From Oxalobacteraceae bacterium (GTDB taxonomy: Bacteria; Pseudomonadota; Gammaproteobacteria; Burkholderiales; Burkholderiaceae_D), in the NCBI GenBank assembly GCA_947454305.1, contig CANGJE010000001.1, positions 33,497 through 97,496 of the forward strand: 64,000 nucleotides of DNA, written 5' to 3'. The notes under the pieces were generated by a model that saw only the letters and a program-made list of their open reading frames with translations, was not told the origin of the DNA and ran no database searches. Every line of letters begins with the position of its first letter. Positions within the stretch are counted from its first letter, which is position 1. Of this stretch, positions 9,168-18,084 are shown piece after piece. The translations under genes were made by a program, and so were the position numbers.

Positions 9168-10072
9168 ACCGACTCCCTAGCCTGAAAATAATCAAACGCG
9201 ATGCTGATTGTTTGTGTATGAATTGCCACCGTATCTTCAATCGTGCGACCATATCCACCGGCCATCGCAATTGCAACGGGCAGACGATGCTCTTGTGCCG
9301 CCTGCATGACAGCCTGATCGCGCGCTGCCATGCCATCCATCGACAAACTAAGACGTCCCAATCTATCTCCTTCATAGGGATCAGCACCCGCCAGAAAAAT
9401 GAGCAATTGAGGACTGAAACGCTCAAACATGGTGTTTAAAGCCTGATCTAGCTGGGTCAGATATTCGTCATCACCCGTTTCATCGGGCAAAGCAATGTCT
9501 AAATCACTAAGCGCTTTTGTGAAGGGATAGTTACGCTCACCGTGCATCGACAAGGTAAATACCGATTCATCGCGCGCGAGTATCGATGCGGTGCCATCAC
9601 CTTGGTGCACATCTAAATCAATAATCGCCACACGCGATACGCGTCGTTCCGCTTGCATCAGACGCGCAGCAACGGCGGCATCATTAAAAACACAAAATCC
9701 CTGACCGTAATCCGCATGCGCATGATGCGTACCTCCCGCAAGATTGATTGCGACACCTTCGTCAATAGCCGCTCTACACGCCGCAATCGTCGCACCGGTT
9801 GAGCGGCGAGAACGCTCAACCATTTCAGGCGACCATGGAAAACCAATCTGCTTTTGCTCTGATTCAGTGAGGGCCCCACTGGTCACCCGATGAATGTAAT
9901 TCGGATGATGAGCTAAAGCCAAAACACCATCGGTCGTATGTGGCGCCTCTTCAAAATTCACGTGCGGAAGCTTAGTAGCTACGGACTCCCGCAACAGGCT
10001 GTATTTCCGCATAGGGAATCGATGCCCCGGCGGAAGCGGCAACACGAAACGATCACTGTAAAAAGCTTTCAA
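9164..10072 (-). CDS. Histone-deacetylase superfamily amidohydrolase
   Basis: The 302-residue zinc-dependent deacetylase is of the bacterial HDAC/AcuC/acetylpolyamine-amidohydrolase class. Visible active-site elements are the His pair in GGTHHAHADYG (His116-117), the zinc ligands in DLDVHQGDG (Asp154, His156) and a second acidic site in GADPYEGDRLG. The substrate may be an acetyl-lysine protein or a small acetylated amine; the sequence does not decide. The start is a TTG with no strong ribosome site, kept because the residues MKAFYSDRF form the usual first strand of the family. Confidence 0.87.
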   Translation of the reverse strand: MKAFYSDRFVLPLPPGHRFPMRKYSLLRESVATKLPHVNFEEAPHTTDGVLALAHHPNYIHRVTSGALTESEQKQIGFPWSPEMVERSRRSTGATIAACRAAIDEGVAINLAGGTHHAHADYGQGFCVFNDAAVAARLMQAERRVSRVAIIDLDVHQGDGTASILARDESVFTLSMHGERNYPFTKALSDLDIALPDETGDDEYLTQLDQALNTMFERFSPQLLIFLAGADPYEGDRLGRLSLSMDGMAARDQAVMQAAQEHRLPVAIAMAGGYGRTIEDTVAIHTQTISIAFDYFQARESV

Positions 10073-10116
10073 TGTTTTAGCGTGAAAAAAATCTTGCCCT
10101 TGGGGGTAACAATTTA

Positions 10117-10140
10117 TTTAAATGGCATCAGTCATTTAAA
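10117..10140. repeat. Perfect 8-bp inverted repeat in HDAC/MASE1 intergenic region
   Basis: TTTAAATG and CATTTAAA flank an 8-base spacer in the A+T-rich 291-base gap between two divergent genes. It could be an operator. No T tract follows, so a terminator is unlikely. I see no RNA gene in the rest of the gap. Confidence 0.45.
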
Positions 10141-10363
10141 CAGTGAAAAATCATTGAAATCATGAGTGATGAAATTTAATCAATTCAATCAATTTTTTGA
10201 GTAATGACCTGAAAAGATTTGGTTACTATGTCGCTATATTTATAGTGTTTTTTTATCTGTATAGTTACTTTATTAAATACTTACCGCCTGATTGTTGAAG
10301 CCTACTCTCCGTTACTCGACGGTTACATTCTTCTCAAACAACGCCAAAAGAAAAAATTACCGA

Positions 10364-10891
10364 ATGACTTCGATCTTTGCTACCGCAGTAACCTACTTTG
10401 TTTTTTATCAATTTAATGATTGGCTATTTGCTTCATTTGAGCTTCACCCAGGAGCAAGCTGGATCTACCTACCCGCCGGACTACGCCTACTCTTCACTTT
10501 GTTACTCGGCATCGAGGGTGCGTTGGGTATTTTTCTAGCATCGCTAGCCATTTCCCTCTCCAACTTGGCGCACATCGATTTCACAACCATGCTGGTGTCA
10601 TCCGTTATTTCTGCGGCCATGCCGTATCTGGCTTATCGAATTGCCTTACATTTTGGAATGCCACCGTCACTGGAAAATCTTTCAGTAAAAATTCTGTTCG
10701 CACTTACTTGTTTGTATGCCCTACTAAATTCAGCGTCTCACTCAATGTGGTACCGACTTCGCGGCGTGTCGCCTGATTCACTGAATACATTCTTTGTGAT
10801 GTTTATAGGCGACCTGATCGGCACCTTACTCATCATTTACAGCATAAAATTTATGTTGGTATTTTTTGATCGATTCAGAAAAAAAGAATAA
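10364..10891 (+). CDS. Orphan MASE1-like integral membrane sensor domain
   Basis: The 175-residue protein is almost entirely hydrophobic, with about five or six membrane segments and the aromatic/basic pattern ASWIYLPAGLRLL seen in MASE1 sensory domains. MASE1 domains normally sit in front of histidine kinase, GGDEF or EAL modules. Here the chain stops with a basic tail (DRFRKKE) and no output domain. ATG 10364 (MTSIFATAV) is chosen; an in-frame TTG at 10292 would add 24 polar residues. Function is unknown; it may sense or transport in partnership with another protein. Confidence 0.7.
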   Translation: MTSIFATAVTYFVFYQFNDWLFASFELHPGASWIYLPAGLRLLFTLLLGIEGALGIFLASLAISLSNLAHIDFTTMLVSSVISAAMPYLAYRIALHFGMPPSLENLSVKILFALTCLYALLNSASHSMWYRLRGVSPDSLNTFFVMFIGDLIGTLLIIYSIKFMLVFFDRFRKKE

Positions 10892-10917
10892 AGCGATCGT
10901 TTTAAAGATCAGAAATT

Positions 10918-11724
10918 TTACGCAGCCACTGCTACGTACTCTTGTCGCAAATTATCCAACCCAGATAGCATCCGAACATAGGCCGCTTCAACCGCCCGAG
11001 GCTCCCCTTTGACACCCAATTCAATATGGCGACGTCGATTACCATCGCCCACGCTAGGTAAGCTAAATACTTTGACTGATTCAAACTCTGCTTCAATAGC
11101 TTCCATGAGCGGTGTTAGTGTCGACTCAATACCGTCATAAACGATCACAGATTTTTCAGCATGGGCTATTTGATGAAAAAGTTCTGAATGATGCGTATCG
11201 AGGGCCCACTTCATCATGGGTTCAGCCATTACGGGAAAACCTGGCACAAAATACTGCACACCACCTAAGGAATTACGCCAATAAAAGCCAGGAATTTTAT
11301 TGAACGCATTTGGAATAATTCCTGAGCCTACTGGAAATTCTCCCATTTTCAGACGATGTTGATTATCGGGCGCATCAAGATCAATTTCTTTACCCGCTTC
11401 GCTAGCCATCTCCATAATACGTTCTTGTATTTTCACCTTAGCTTCTGGATGTAAAGCCAATGGTAAATTTAAAGCAGCAGCAGCACACTGCCGCGTATGA
11501 TCATCAGGCGTTGCACCGATACCACCGCAGCAAAACACAATGTCACCGCTGTTTAAGGTGCGTCGTAGCGTGGCCGTAATTCGCTCGGGGTCATCTCCCA
11601 GATACTCAGCCCATGAAAGCGCCAAACCTCGCTCGGACAGTAGTTCAATAATTTTGGCTAGATGCTTGTCGTTACGCTTACCTGACAAAATTTCGTCGCC
11701 GATGATGATGATGCCAAATGCCAT
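10918..11724 (-). CDS. Molybdopterin-binding / CinA N-terminal-like protein
   Basis: The 268-residue cytoplasmic protein has a MoCF_biosynth (MogA-like) fold at residues 3-165, shown by IIGDEILSGKRND and CCGGIGATPDDHT. This corresponds to the N-terminal half of CinA without the C-terminal deamidase. It could bind molybdopterin or a nucleotide-type ligand; the family is not well characterised. It runs toward the MASE1-like gene and lies 31 bases downstream of the EI24 gene. Confidence 0.82.
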   Translation of the reverse strand: MAFGIIIIGDEILSGKRNDKHLAKIIELLSERGLALSWAEYLGDDPERITATLRRTLNSGDIVFCCGGIGATPDDHTRQCAAAALNLPLALHPEAKVKIQERIMEMASEAGKEIDLDAPDNQHRLKMGEFPVGSGIIPNAFNKIPGFYWRNSLGGVQYFVPGFPVMAEPMMKWALDTHHSELFHQIAHAEKSVIVYDGIESTLTPLMEAIEAEFESVKVFSLPSVGDGNRRRHIELGVKGEPRAVEAAYVRMLSGLDNLRQEYVAVAA

Positions 11725-11755
11725 AAGATTCTCGATAAAAAATAAACTCAGCCGA

Positions 11756-12592
11756 TTAATTGATGTCTATGACCCGCACCGGGTCCACATCAACTATCGG
11801 CGTATTTCTCAGACTCGCCAGACTATCCAGAGAATAAAATTGAAACCATAAACCACTAAAAACAAAAATCAGCAAATACATCCAAATCGCTGCGGCCGCA
11901 AATACGGGAAAAAAAATAACTGACACCACACCGCCCAGCCACAATAAGCCTGGTGCAGCACCCAAACTGCCTGTTACTACACCAATCATTAAAAATGGAA
12001 ACTGCTGCTTTCGAATGATGGTTAACTCATGTTCGTCGGCAAACGACGATAGGGCTTCATACGCCATCACTCGCGCCGTCAACCAACCCCATAACAAAGG
12101 CTGAACTAAAACAGCAAATAACGGAACTAAATTTAGCGGAAGAACAATCAACCACGCCAGTAAATAAATCACAAACGACGAGAAGGATAACCACAGACTG
12201 GCTTTGATAGATCCCCCCTCACGTCGTTCCAGCTGTGGGTAAAAACGATCACCAACGTAATTGGCAATGACTGGCATAGCCATCAAATTCACTAAAAGCA
12301 AAGCGCTAAGTACCATTAACGGCAGCAGCAACCACATCGCAATCAAGGGAACTAATAAAGTTCTCAACGAGGCGAGCCCTAATGAATCGAGCATATCGCC
12401 AGTCCAGCGAAATAAACCGTAATCAGAGAACCAAGCCTGTAATTGGTCTATCAATGGTTGCAGCCCCAACCAGAGCGCCACACCCCACACTCCAAGCGCA
12501 ATCATGAACGGCAATATAGTTAGCAGCAGCATGCGCGGATGCAGCTGCACCAATAGCGCACGAAAGAACGAAGTAAAAACGGTCATCGACAT
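11756..12592 (-). CDS. EI24 / CysZ-like integral membrane protein
   Basis: The 278-residue protein has five to six membrane segments and the EI24/CysZ family architecture (a soluble-looking helical insert around 38-60 and long hydrophobic stretches at 75-110, 140-170 and 205-255). CysZ proteins import sulfate, but this is the broader EI24 group, so a sulfate role is not assured. It begins ATG-TCG-ATG, divergent from the FKBP gene, and is probably co-transcribed with the downstream CinA-N-like gene. Confidence 0.8.
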   Translation of the reverse strand: MSMTVFTSFFRALLVQLHPRMLLLTILPFMIALGVWGVALWLGLQPLIDQLQAWFSDYGLFRWTGDMLDSLGLASLRTLLVPLIAMWLLLPLMVLSALLLVNLMAMPVIANYVGDRFYPQLERREGGSIKASLWLSFSSFVIYLLAWLIVLPLNLVPLFAVLVQPLLWGWLTARVMAYEALSSFADEHELTIIRKQQFPFLMIGVVTGSLGAAPGLLWLGGVVSVIFFPVFAAAAIWMYLLIFVFSGLWFQFYSLDSLASLRNTPIVDVDPVRVIDIN

Positions 12593-12663
12593 TGCCTCAT
12601 GCCTGCATTATAGATTCTGGCCGGCTGGTAAAATGCCCGCTGCTAATAAATCGAGGAAAAACT

Positions 12664-13020
12664 ATGTCTCAGACCACTACCGCCTCCGGCTTGCAATATG
12701 ACGATCTCACGCTGGGCAGCGGCGCCGAAGCCGTCGAAGGTGATTACGTCAGCGTTCACTACAGCGGATGGCTGCAAAATCCAGATGGCAGCGCAGGCGA
12801 AATGTTTGATTCCAGCGTAGAACGCAATGAGCCCTTTGAATTTCCGCTCGGCGCCGGCCATGTGATTAAAGGCTGGGATGAAGGAGTACAAGGAATGAAA
12901 GTCGGCGGTAAACGCAGACTCATTATTCCGTCATCGCTAGGCTATGGTTCGCGCGGTGCAGGCGGCGTAATTCCGCCGGATGCAACCCTGATTTTTGACG
13001 TCGAATTACTATCTGTCTAA
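12664..13020 (+). CDS. FKBP-type peptidyl-prolyl isomerase
   Basis: The compact 118-residue FKBP domain catalyses cis-trans isomerisation of X-Pro bonds. The canonical run VSVHYSGWL, the FDSS turn, GAGHVIKGWDEG, and the end PPDATLIFDVELL are all present. There is no signal peptide, so it is cytoplasmic. GAGGAAAA precedes ATG 12664. The frame is open 24 codons upstream, but these are not FKBP residues. Confidence 0.94.
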   Translation: MSQTTTASGLQYDDLTLGSGAEAVEGDYVSVHYSGWLQNPDGSAGEMFDSSVERNEPFEFPLGAGHVIKGWDEGVQGMKVGGKRRLIIPSSLGYGSRGAGGVIPPDATLIFDVELLSV

Positions 13021-13049
13021 AACAGCGCAACGTCGTTCCAAGCGCTGAA

Positions 13050-13328
13050 CTACGTAGAGAACACCTTGGCCATATTTTTGGTCACTTGTTCTTCTATTTT
13101 TCGAGAGAAGCCTTTGAGCATAATGCCTAGGCTAATCTCGAGTTCAGCGCGCCCTGGCGTTAAGGCCAGCGTGCCAGAAAAACCCGTACGCTTAAAGCTC
13201 AACACATCATCCTGCCACTCGGCGATCATTTCGTAATCAACCACCATTTGGTCAGCGACTTTTTGTGCCGCAGCACGCGCTTCCTCCATGGCCATCGCAT
13301 GATCTTGTACGATCGTTATATCGGCCAT
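13050..13328 (-). CDS. Polyhydroxyalkanoic acid system family protein
   Basis: The 92-residue protein matches the short PHA-granule-region family (PHA_gran_rgn): an alternating-charge N-terminal helix (about 10-30), a central beta meander containing GFSGTLALTPG, and a C-terminal helix. Proteins of this family occur beside PHA genes; their biochemical role is undefined. AGGAGAAAAAG immediately precedes ATG. A PHA depolymerase gene lies 3 kb away, which fits PHA storage in this organism. Confidence 0.85.
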   Translation of the reverse strand: MADITIVQDHAMAMEEARAAAQKVADQMVVDYEMIAEWQDDVLSFKRTGFSGTLALTPGRAELEISLGIMLKGFSRKIEEQVTKNMAKVFST

Positions 13329-13367
13329 CTTTTTCTCCTGCGCTGTACTGACCTTACGGTCTTATTT

Positions 13368-14348
13368 TTAAGACTTGAATGTTTCTGCATTCAAGAGATT
13401 AGGTGGTCGCTTAGCCGACAAAGCAGCGATTAAATTATCGGCAGCGCAGTAGGCCATCGCATGACGCGTTGGCACAGACGCACTACCAATATGAGACGTC
13501 AACACCACATTTTTTAGCAATAAAAAATCAGGGTTAAACGCAGGTTCATTTTCAAACACATCCAAACCTGCCGCCGCAATCTGACCGACTTTAAGGGCAT
13601 TAATTAACGCTGCATCATCAACGATACCACCACGCGCGATGTTAACCAAGGTTGCTGTTGGCTTCATTAGCGCGAGCTGCTTGGCACCTATTAAATGATG
13701 CACTTCTGGTGAGTAGGGCAAAACCAAAATCACATGATCGGCGGTTCGCAATAATTCATCACGACTGAGATACTGCGCATGATTCGCGGCCTTCTCTAAC
13801 TCAGGCGCCAATCGACTTCGGTTGTGATACACCACCTTCATGTTGAAACCCATGGAACGACGTGCAATCGCTTGCCCAATTCGACCCATGCCGATTACAC
13901 CCAGGGTGGTTCCATGTACATCAACGCCTAGAAAATCATCGTACTGCCATTTCTTCCAAAGCCCCGCTCTCAAATAACGCTCAGATTCAGAAACGCGGCG
14001 CGCAGCGGCCATCATCAATGTCCACCCAAAATCAGCGGTGGTTTCGTTGAGCACATCGGGCGTATTCGTCACCATCACTCCTGCTGCGGTGGCGGCAGGC
14101 ACATCGATATTGTTATAGCCAACAGCCATATTGCAGACCGCCTTCAGATTTGGGCAAGCGGTAAATAATTCTGCTGTAAAGCGATGACTGGGATTGGCAA
14201 ACACACCCACTTTTCCCTGCAGACGCCTTACTAACTCGGCATCGTCGTAGGAAGCATCACTCTGATTGTCTTCAACATCAAAATGCTCAGACAAGTACTC
14301 AATGATGTGGGGGAAAATTGCGCGCGTAACTAGAATTTTTGGTTTCAC
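13368..14348 (-). CDS. NAD(P)-dependent 2-hydroxyacid dehydrogenase (glyoxylate/gluconate reductase type)
   Basis: The 326-residue D-2-hydroxyacid dehydrogenase has the catalytic-domain halves flanking a Rossmann core with GVIGMGRIGQAIARR, the catalytic Arg in NIARGGIVDD, Glu in FENEP, and the His in LTSHIGSAS. It likely interconverts glyoxylate, hydroxypyruvate or 2-ketogluconate with their hydroxyacids. GTG 14348 is preferred because AGGTGA lies 5 bases upstream; a second in-frame GTG is at 14357. The gene follows lutC by about 26 bases, suggesting a shared transcript for 2-hydroxyacid metabolism. Confidence 0.88.
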   Translation of the reverse strand: MKPKILVTRAIFPHIIEYLSEHFDVEDNQSDASYDDAELVRRLQGKVGVFANPSHRFTAELFTACPNLKAVCNMAVGYNNIDVPAATAAGVMVTNTPDVLNETTADFGWTLMMAAARRVSESERYLRAGLWKKWQYDDFLGVDVHGTTLGVIGMGRIGQAIARRSMGFNMKVVYHNRSRLAPELEKAANHAQYLSRDELLRTADHVILVLPYSPEVHHLIGAKQLALMKPTATLVNIARGGIVDDAALINALKVGQIAAAGLDVFENEPAFNPDFLLLKNVVLTSHIGSASVPTRHAMAYCAADNLIAALSAKRPPNLLNAETFKS

Positions 14349-14374
14349 TGCGATCACCTAAAGCACAACTTGTA

Positions 14375-15037
14375 TCAGTTATCTCGAACCAGTATGAGGT
14401 GTACGCGATAGGGCCCATGCGCACCAAGTACGATGGTCTGCTCGATATCACCGGTACGCGATGGCCCAGAAATAAAATTCGTCGCTCGAGGCAATTCACC
14501 TCGTTCTTTTTTGGCGAGATCAAACGCATCTTCAATAGAAGGAACGATGCGTGACGTGGGTACTAACACAATGTGCGTTTCCGGCAATAAGGCGGCAGAC
14601 GCATAGGTTTGCGAACCTGAGAGCAGCATCAGCGTACCGGTCTCGGCCACTGCGCAAAAGCAGCTGGTGATACCAACCATGTCTTCATTCACCGGCGGGC
14701 GAAACTCAACCTGCAAACCGGATTCATTCCAAGGAATGTCGGACAAAGTTTCCCAAGCGATTGCTGATCGGGCTACGCCTATGCTGTCTAGATAGCGTGC
14801 AGCAGCGGCAGGCGCTTCACGCATAGTCGCCACTTCATCAATCGTTTGCGAGGTGCGCTCTGCTTGAGTGCGAAAACGATGAACTAAATCGGTACCGATG
14901 TCAGGTTGCGGACCCGCTTTATTCGAGGCTAAATAGGCTTGAACCTGATCCAATTCGGCCGCAGTCGGCTCGACCGGGCGCTGCTGAGCTTTACGAATCC
15001 GACCAAAAATAGCCGCGCGGGCTGCAGATGTATCCAT
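14375..15037 (-). CDS. lutC: LutC-type lactate utilization protein
   Basis: The 220-residue LUD-domain protein is of the LutC/YkgG family, the third component of the L-lactate oxidation system. The domain occupies about 75-218, with conserved VGITSCFCAVAETGTLML, LVPTSRIVPS and ISGPSRTGDIEQT. AGAGGACACC precedes ATG. It is separated from lutA-lutB by about 11 kb and 12 other genes and instead pairs with a 2-hydroxyacid dehydrogenase. Confidence 0.92.
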   Translation of the reverse strand: MDTSAARAAIFGRIRKAQQRPVEPTAAELDQVQAYLASNKAGPQPDIGTDLVHRFRTQAERTSQTIDEVATMREAPAAAARYLDSIGVARSAIAWETLSDIPWNESGLQVEFRPPVNEDMVGITSCFCAVAETGTLMLLSGSQTYASAALLPETHIVLVPTSRIVPSIEDAFDLAKKERGELPRATNFISGPSRTGDIEQTIVLGAHGPYRVHLILVRDN

Positions 15038-15222
15038 GGTGTCCTCTTTTAGATAGTTTTGATTCTATCTCAGCAACCCCAACTACAGCGCCCAGCATGC
15101 GTGAGTAAATTTTAGGCCGTAAGCACAAAATTATTCACCGCCATCGGCCAGAAGACCGCTCTTACAGCAGGGACATGAGTCATTTAATTTATTTGCTTAT
15201 TCAAAAACCATCTAAACCGGGT

Positions 15223-15251
15223 TTGTAGAGCAAGGTGGTTTGTCTTAAAAT
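15223..15251 (+). promoter_or_regulatory. Predicted sigma70 promoter of fdxA
   Basis: TTGTAG and TAAAAT are separated by exactly 17 bp and lie about 100 bases before the ferredoxin ATG. The leader of roughly 95 bases shows no recognisable riboswitch. Confidence 0.55.
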
Positions 15252-15353
15252 ACAACGCTTTGCGATCAAAGCCGTGAATCAGGTAAGGCGCTAAGGCGTT
15301 AAGAGCAAGAGCGCTTTGCCATAATTTCAAAAATAGACACAGATAGGATTTTT

Positions 15354-15677
15354 ATGACTCACGTTGTAACCGAATCGTGCATTCGTTGCCGTTACACAGA
15401 CTGCGTGGATGTTTGCCCGGTCGATTGTTTTCGCGAAGGCCCGAATTTTCTGGCGATTGATCCTGATGAATGCATAGACTGCGCGGTGTGTGTGGCTGAA
15501 TGCCCTGTCAACGCTATTTTTGCTGAAGAAGATGTGCCATCCGATCAGCAGCAGTTCATCAAAATGAACGTTGATCTTGCACGCAAATGGCCCTCCATCA
15601 CCAAGTCGAAAGCACCGCTTGCAGAAGCAGATACTTGGAAAGATACCAAAGACAAGCTCCAGTATCTGGAACGCTAA
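15354..15677 (+). CDS. fdxA: 7Fe-8S/8Fe-8S ferredoxin FdxA
   Basis: The 107-residue cytoplasmic electron carrier has two cysteine clusters in its first half, CIRCRYTDCVDVCPVDC and CIDCAVCVAECP, and a longer acidic/hydrophobic tail as in the Azotobacter FdI/FdxA type. The extra spacing in the first motif is typical of a 3Fe-4S plus 4Fe-4S ferredoxin. AGGATTTTT leads into ATG. It has its own promoter and terminator. Confidence 0.93.
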   Translation: MTHVVTESCIRCRYTDCVDVCPVDCFREGPNFLAIDPDECIDCAVCVAECPVNAIFAEEDVPSDQQQFIKMNVDLARKWPSITKSKAPLAEADTWKDTKDKLQYLER

Positions 15678-15712
15678 TCTCGCGGCCGCACGGCCCATCC
15701 GTCATGATCTAT

Positions 15713-15746
15713 CAACCCCGGCACCCGCCGGGGTTGTTGTTTTAAT
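15713..15746 (+). terminator. Rho-independent terminator after fdxA
   Basis: CAACCCCGGC and GCCGGGGTTG form a 10-bp GC-rich stem followed by TTGTTTTAAT. The rest of the 367-base gap up to the PHA depolymerase gene is A+T-rich, and I see no gene in it. Confidence 0.88.
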
Positions 15747-16044
15747 AGATATTTTCTTGCCTATAAAAAATTCGACACTCTGAATGAATGCCTGATTAAT
15801 AACAAAAGACTGGCTTTTACACTCAAAAAGGCAAGATCAGTCTCAGGCTATTCTTGTGTGCTATCTTGCTATAACCCAATGTCAGTAAGCACTAGCGCAG
15901 CGAGCCTGGCCTGATTAGCCTTCTACTATTTGGTTTTGACTGAGATTACGCTAGGTCTTGTGACTATCTTTCATATTTGCATTTGCTGCATTGCGGAAGC
16001 AAGCAATTACGGTCACAATCAGGCGTCGTGAATAAGAGGTCACC

Positions 16045-17274
16045 ATGCTCTATCAAATGCACGAAATGAACCGAACCCTGCTTAGCCCCCTAATTCAGTG
16101 GGCCGAGGCTTCGTCCAAGTTGTTTACCAACCCCGTTTCTCCCTTTGCTCATACCCCCTTCGCTCAGCGAATCGCGGCGGGTTACGAATTGATGTTTAGG
16201 CTGGGTAAGGACTACGAAAAGCCCTCATTTGGAATCACTTCGGTAGACATCGACGGGCAACGAGTCTCGGTGATTGAAGACATCGCGCTCGAAAAACCTT
16301 TTTGTAAGCTGCTGCACTTTCGCAAAGAAAGTCGCAACACTAAGGCGGCAATCCAACCCAAAGTATTACTTGTTGCGCCACTCTCAGGACATCACGCTAC
16401 GCTGCTCCGCGATACCGTAAAAACTTTATTGCCTGAGCATGACGTCTACATCACTGACTGGACCGATGCGCGGATGGTAGATATGGATCATGGTGCTTTT
16501 CATCTGCATGATTACGTCTACTACGTACAAGATTTTATTCGTCACCTTGGTCCCAATTTGAATGTGATTTCGGTATGCCAGCCTACCGTGCCGGTTCTGG
16601 CGGCTATATCGCTCATGGCTAGCAACAAGGAACCCAATCTACCCAAAACTATGGTGATGATGGGCGGCCCTATCGATCCACGTAAAGCTCCCACGCAGGT
16701 GAATGATCTCGCCACCAACAAGCCCTTTTCTTGGTTCGAGAACAATGTTATCTACAGCGTGCCACCTAACTATCCGGGCTATGGCCGTCGTGTTTACCCT
16801 GGCTTTTTGCAACATGCGGGTTTTGTCGCGATGAATCCTAAGCGACACGCGCAAAGTCATTGGGAGTTTTACCTGCACTTGCGCGAAGGTGACAACGAAT
16901 CGGCTGAAGAGCATCGTAAATTTTATGATGAGTACAACGCGGTGCTTGATATGCCTGCCGAGTACTATCTCGAAACTATCAAAACCGTGTTTCAAGATCA
17001 CGCACTACCGCTGGGCACGTGGGAAGTCGAAGGCCAACTCGTTCGTCCGCAAGATATCAAAGACGTTGCCCTACTCACCATCGAAGGTGAGTTAGATGAT
17101 ATCTCTGGTTTGGGTCAGACTCGTGCTGCGCATGAATTATGTGCGCACATCCCCAAAGAGATGAAGCAGCATTTCACGGCTCCGAAGTGCGGTCACTACG
17201 GAATTTTTTCTGGCCGTCGTTGGCGTGAAGTCATTGCTCCTAAAATTAGTGAATTCATCCGCGCTCATCACTGA
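16045..17274 (+). CDS. phaZ: Intracellular polyhydroxyalkanoate depolymerase
   Basis: The 409-residue protein of the PhaZ intracellular depolymerase family mobilises stored PHB granules to hydroxybutyrate. The nucleophile is a cysteine in the lipase-box-like NVISVCQPTVP (Cys178). Other conserved features are the alpha/beta-hydrolase strands VLLVAPLSGHHATLL and VYITDWTDARMV, and the terminal His in KCGHYGIFSG. No signal peptide is seen, consistent with granule action inside the cell. The ribosome site AAGAGGTCACC precedes ATG. A hairpin terminator follows directly. Confidence 0.93.
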   Translation: MLYQMHEMNRTLLSPLIQWAEASSKLFTNPVSPFAHTPFAQRIAAGYELMFRLGKDYEKPSFGITSVDIDGQRVSVIEDIALEKPFCKLLHFRKESRNTKAAIQPKVLLVAPLSGHHATLLRDTVKTLLPEHDVYITDWTDARMVDMDHGAFHLHDYVYYVQDFIRHLGPNLNVISVCQPTVPVLAAISLMASNKEPNLPKTMVMMGGPIDPRKAPTQVNDLATNKPFSWFENNVIYSVPPNYPGYGRRVYPGFLQHAGFVAMNPKRHAQSHWEFYLHLREGDNESAEEHRKFYDEYNAVLDMPAEYYLETIKTVFQDHALPLGTWEVEGQLVRPQDIKDVALLTIEGELDDISGLGQTRAAHELCAHIPKEMKQHFTAPKCGHYGIFSGRRWREVIAPKISEFIRAHH

Positions 17275-17306
17275 TCGATTTTGATTAATTCGTTATTGAC
17301 GCTACC

Positions 17307-17338
17307 AAAGACCGCCTGAAGGCGGTCTTTGTTTTTTT
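17307..17338 (+). terminator. Rho-independent terminator after phaZ
   Basis: AAAGACCGCC-TGAA-GGCGGTCTTT is followed by GTTTTTTT. Confidence 0.93.
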
Positions 17339-17394
17339 ACAGACTGAAAGTGATGCTGGCGAGCTGTCAGCGAAATGCCGGATAATGCGTAGTT

Positions 17395-18084
17395 ATGCGC
17401 GACCCTGCCCGCTCACTTGCCGATCAGATCGAAGATCTACTGCCACAAACTCAGTGTACGAAATGTGGCTATCCCGCTTGTCGTCCTTATGCAGAAGCCA
17501 TCGCCGAGGGCGCAGCAAACTACAATCAATGCCCACCCGGTGGTGCCGAAGGTATCGCGCGGTTGGCCACATTACTCGGTAAACCGGTCATCGCATTAAA
17601 TCCTGTCAATGGCATTGAGCGAGAACGTCCGGTTGCCTTTATTGATGAAGCTGCCTGCATAGGCTGTACGTTATGTATTCAAGCCTGCCCAGTCGATGCC
17701 ATTGCCGGTGCAGCGAAGCAAATGCATACAGTGATTCCCGAACTGTGTACCGGTTGCGATTTATGCGTTGCGCCCTGCCCGGTCGATTGCATTGCCATGA
17801 TTCCCGTCACTGAACATAAAACGGGATGGCAAGCCTGGTCAGCTAATCAAGCCGATGCGGCTCGTCAGCGTTTTCATCAGCGCGAACTCAGGTTACGTGT
17901 AGAAAAAGAAGAACAAGATACGCGACTCGCTGCCAAAGCAGCCGCAAAATTAAAAGAAGTTAACGATGAAACTGCCCTCAGCGCAGAAGAGCTGGCAGAA
18001 AAAAATCGTAAACGCGCGATCATTCAATCCGCCATCGAACGCGCACGCTTACAAAAAGAAGCTCAGGAACAGAAAAAAACATGA
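17395..18084 (+). CDS. RnfB-like soluble iron-sulfur protein
   Basis: The 229-residue protein resembles RnfB/RsxB but lacks the N-terminal membrane helix. It begins directly with the Fe-S (4Fe-4S) domain CTKCGYPAC...C (Cys21, 24, 29, 46), followed by two ferredoxin motifs [12 protein letters not shown] (88-98) and [12 protein letters not shown] (118-128). The last 85 residues are highly charged and probably helical (Lys/Glu/Ala-rich). No other rnf genes are here. Its stop overlaps the nth start (ATGA), a linkage suggesting electron supply or cluster maintenance for nth, which is only inference. Confidence 0.88.
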   Translation: MRDPARSLADQIEDLLPQTQCTKCGYPACRPYAEAIAEGAANYNQCPPGGAEGIARLATLLGKPVIALNPVNGIERERPVAFIDEAACIGCTLCIQACPVDAIAGAAKQMHTVIPELCTGCDLCVAPCPVDCIAMIPVTEHKTGWQAWSANQADAARQRFHQRELRLRVEKEEQDTRLAAKAAAKLKEVNDETALSAEELAEKNRKRAIIQSAIERARLQKEAQEQKKT

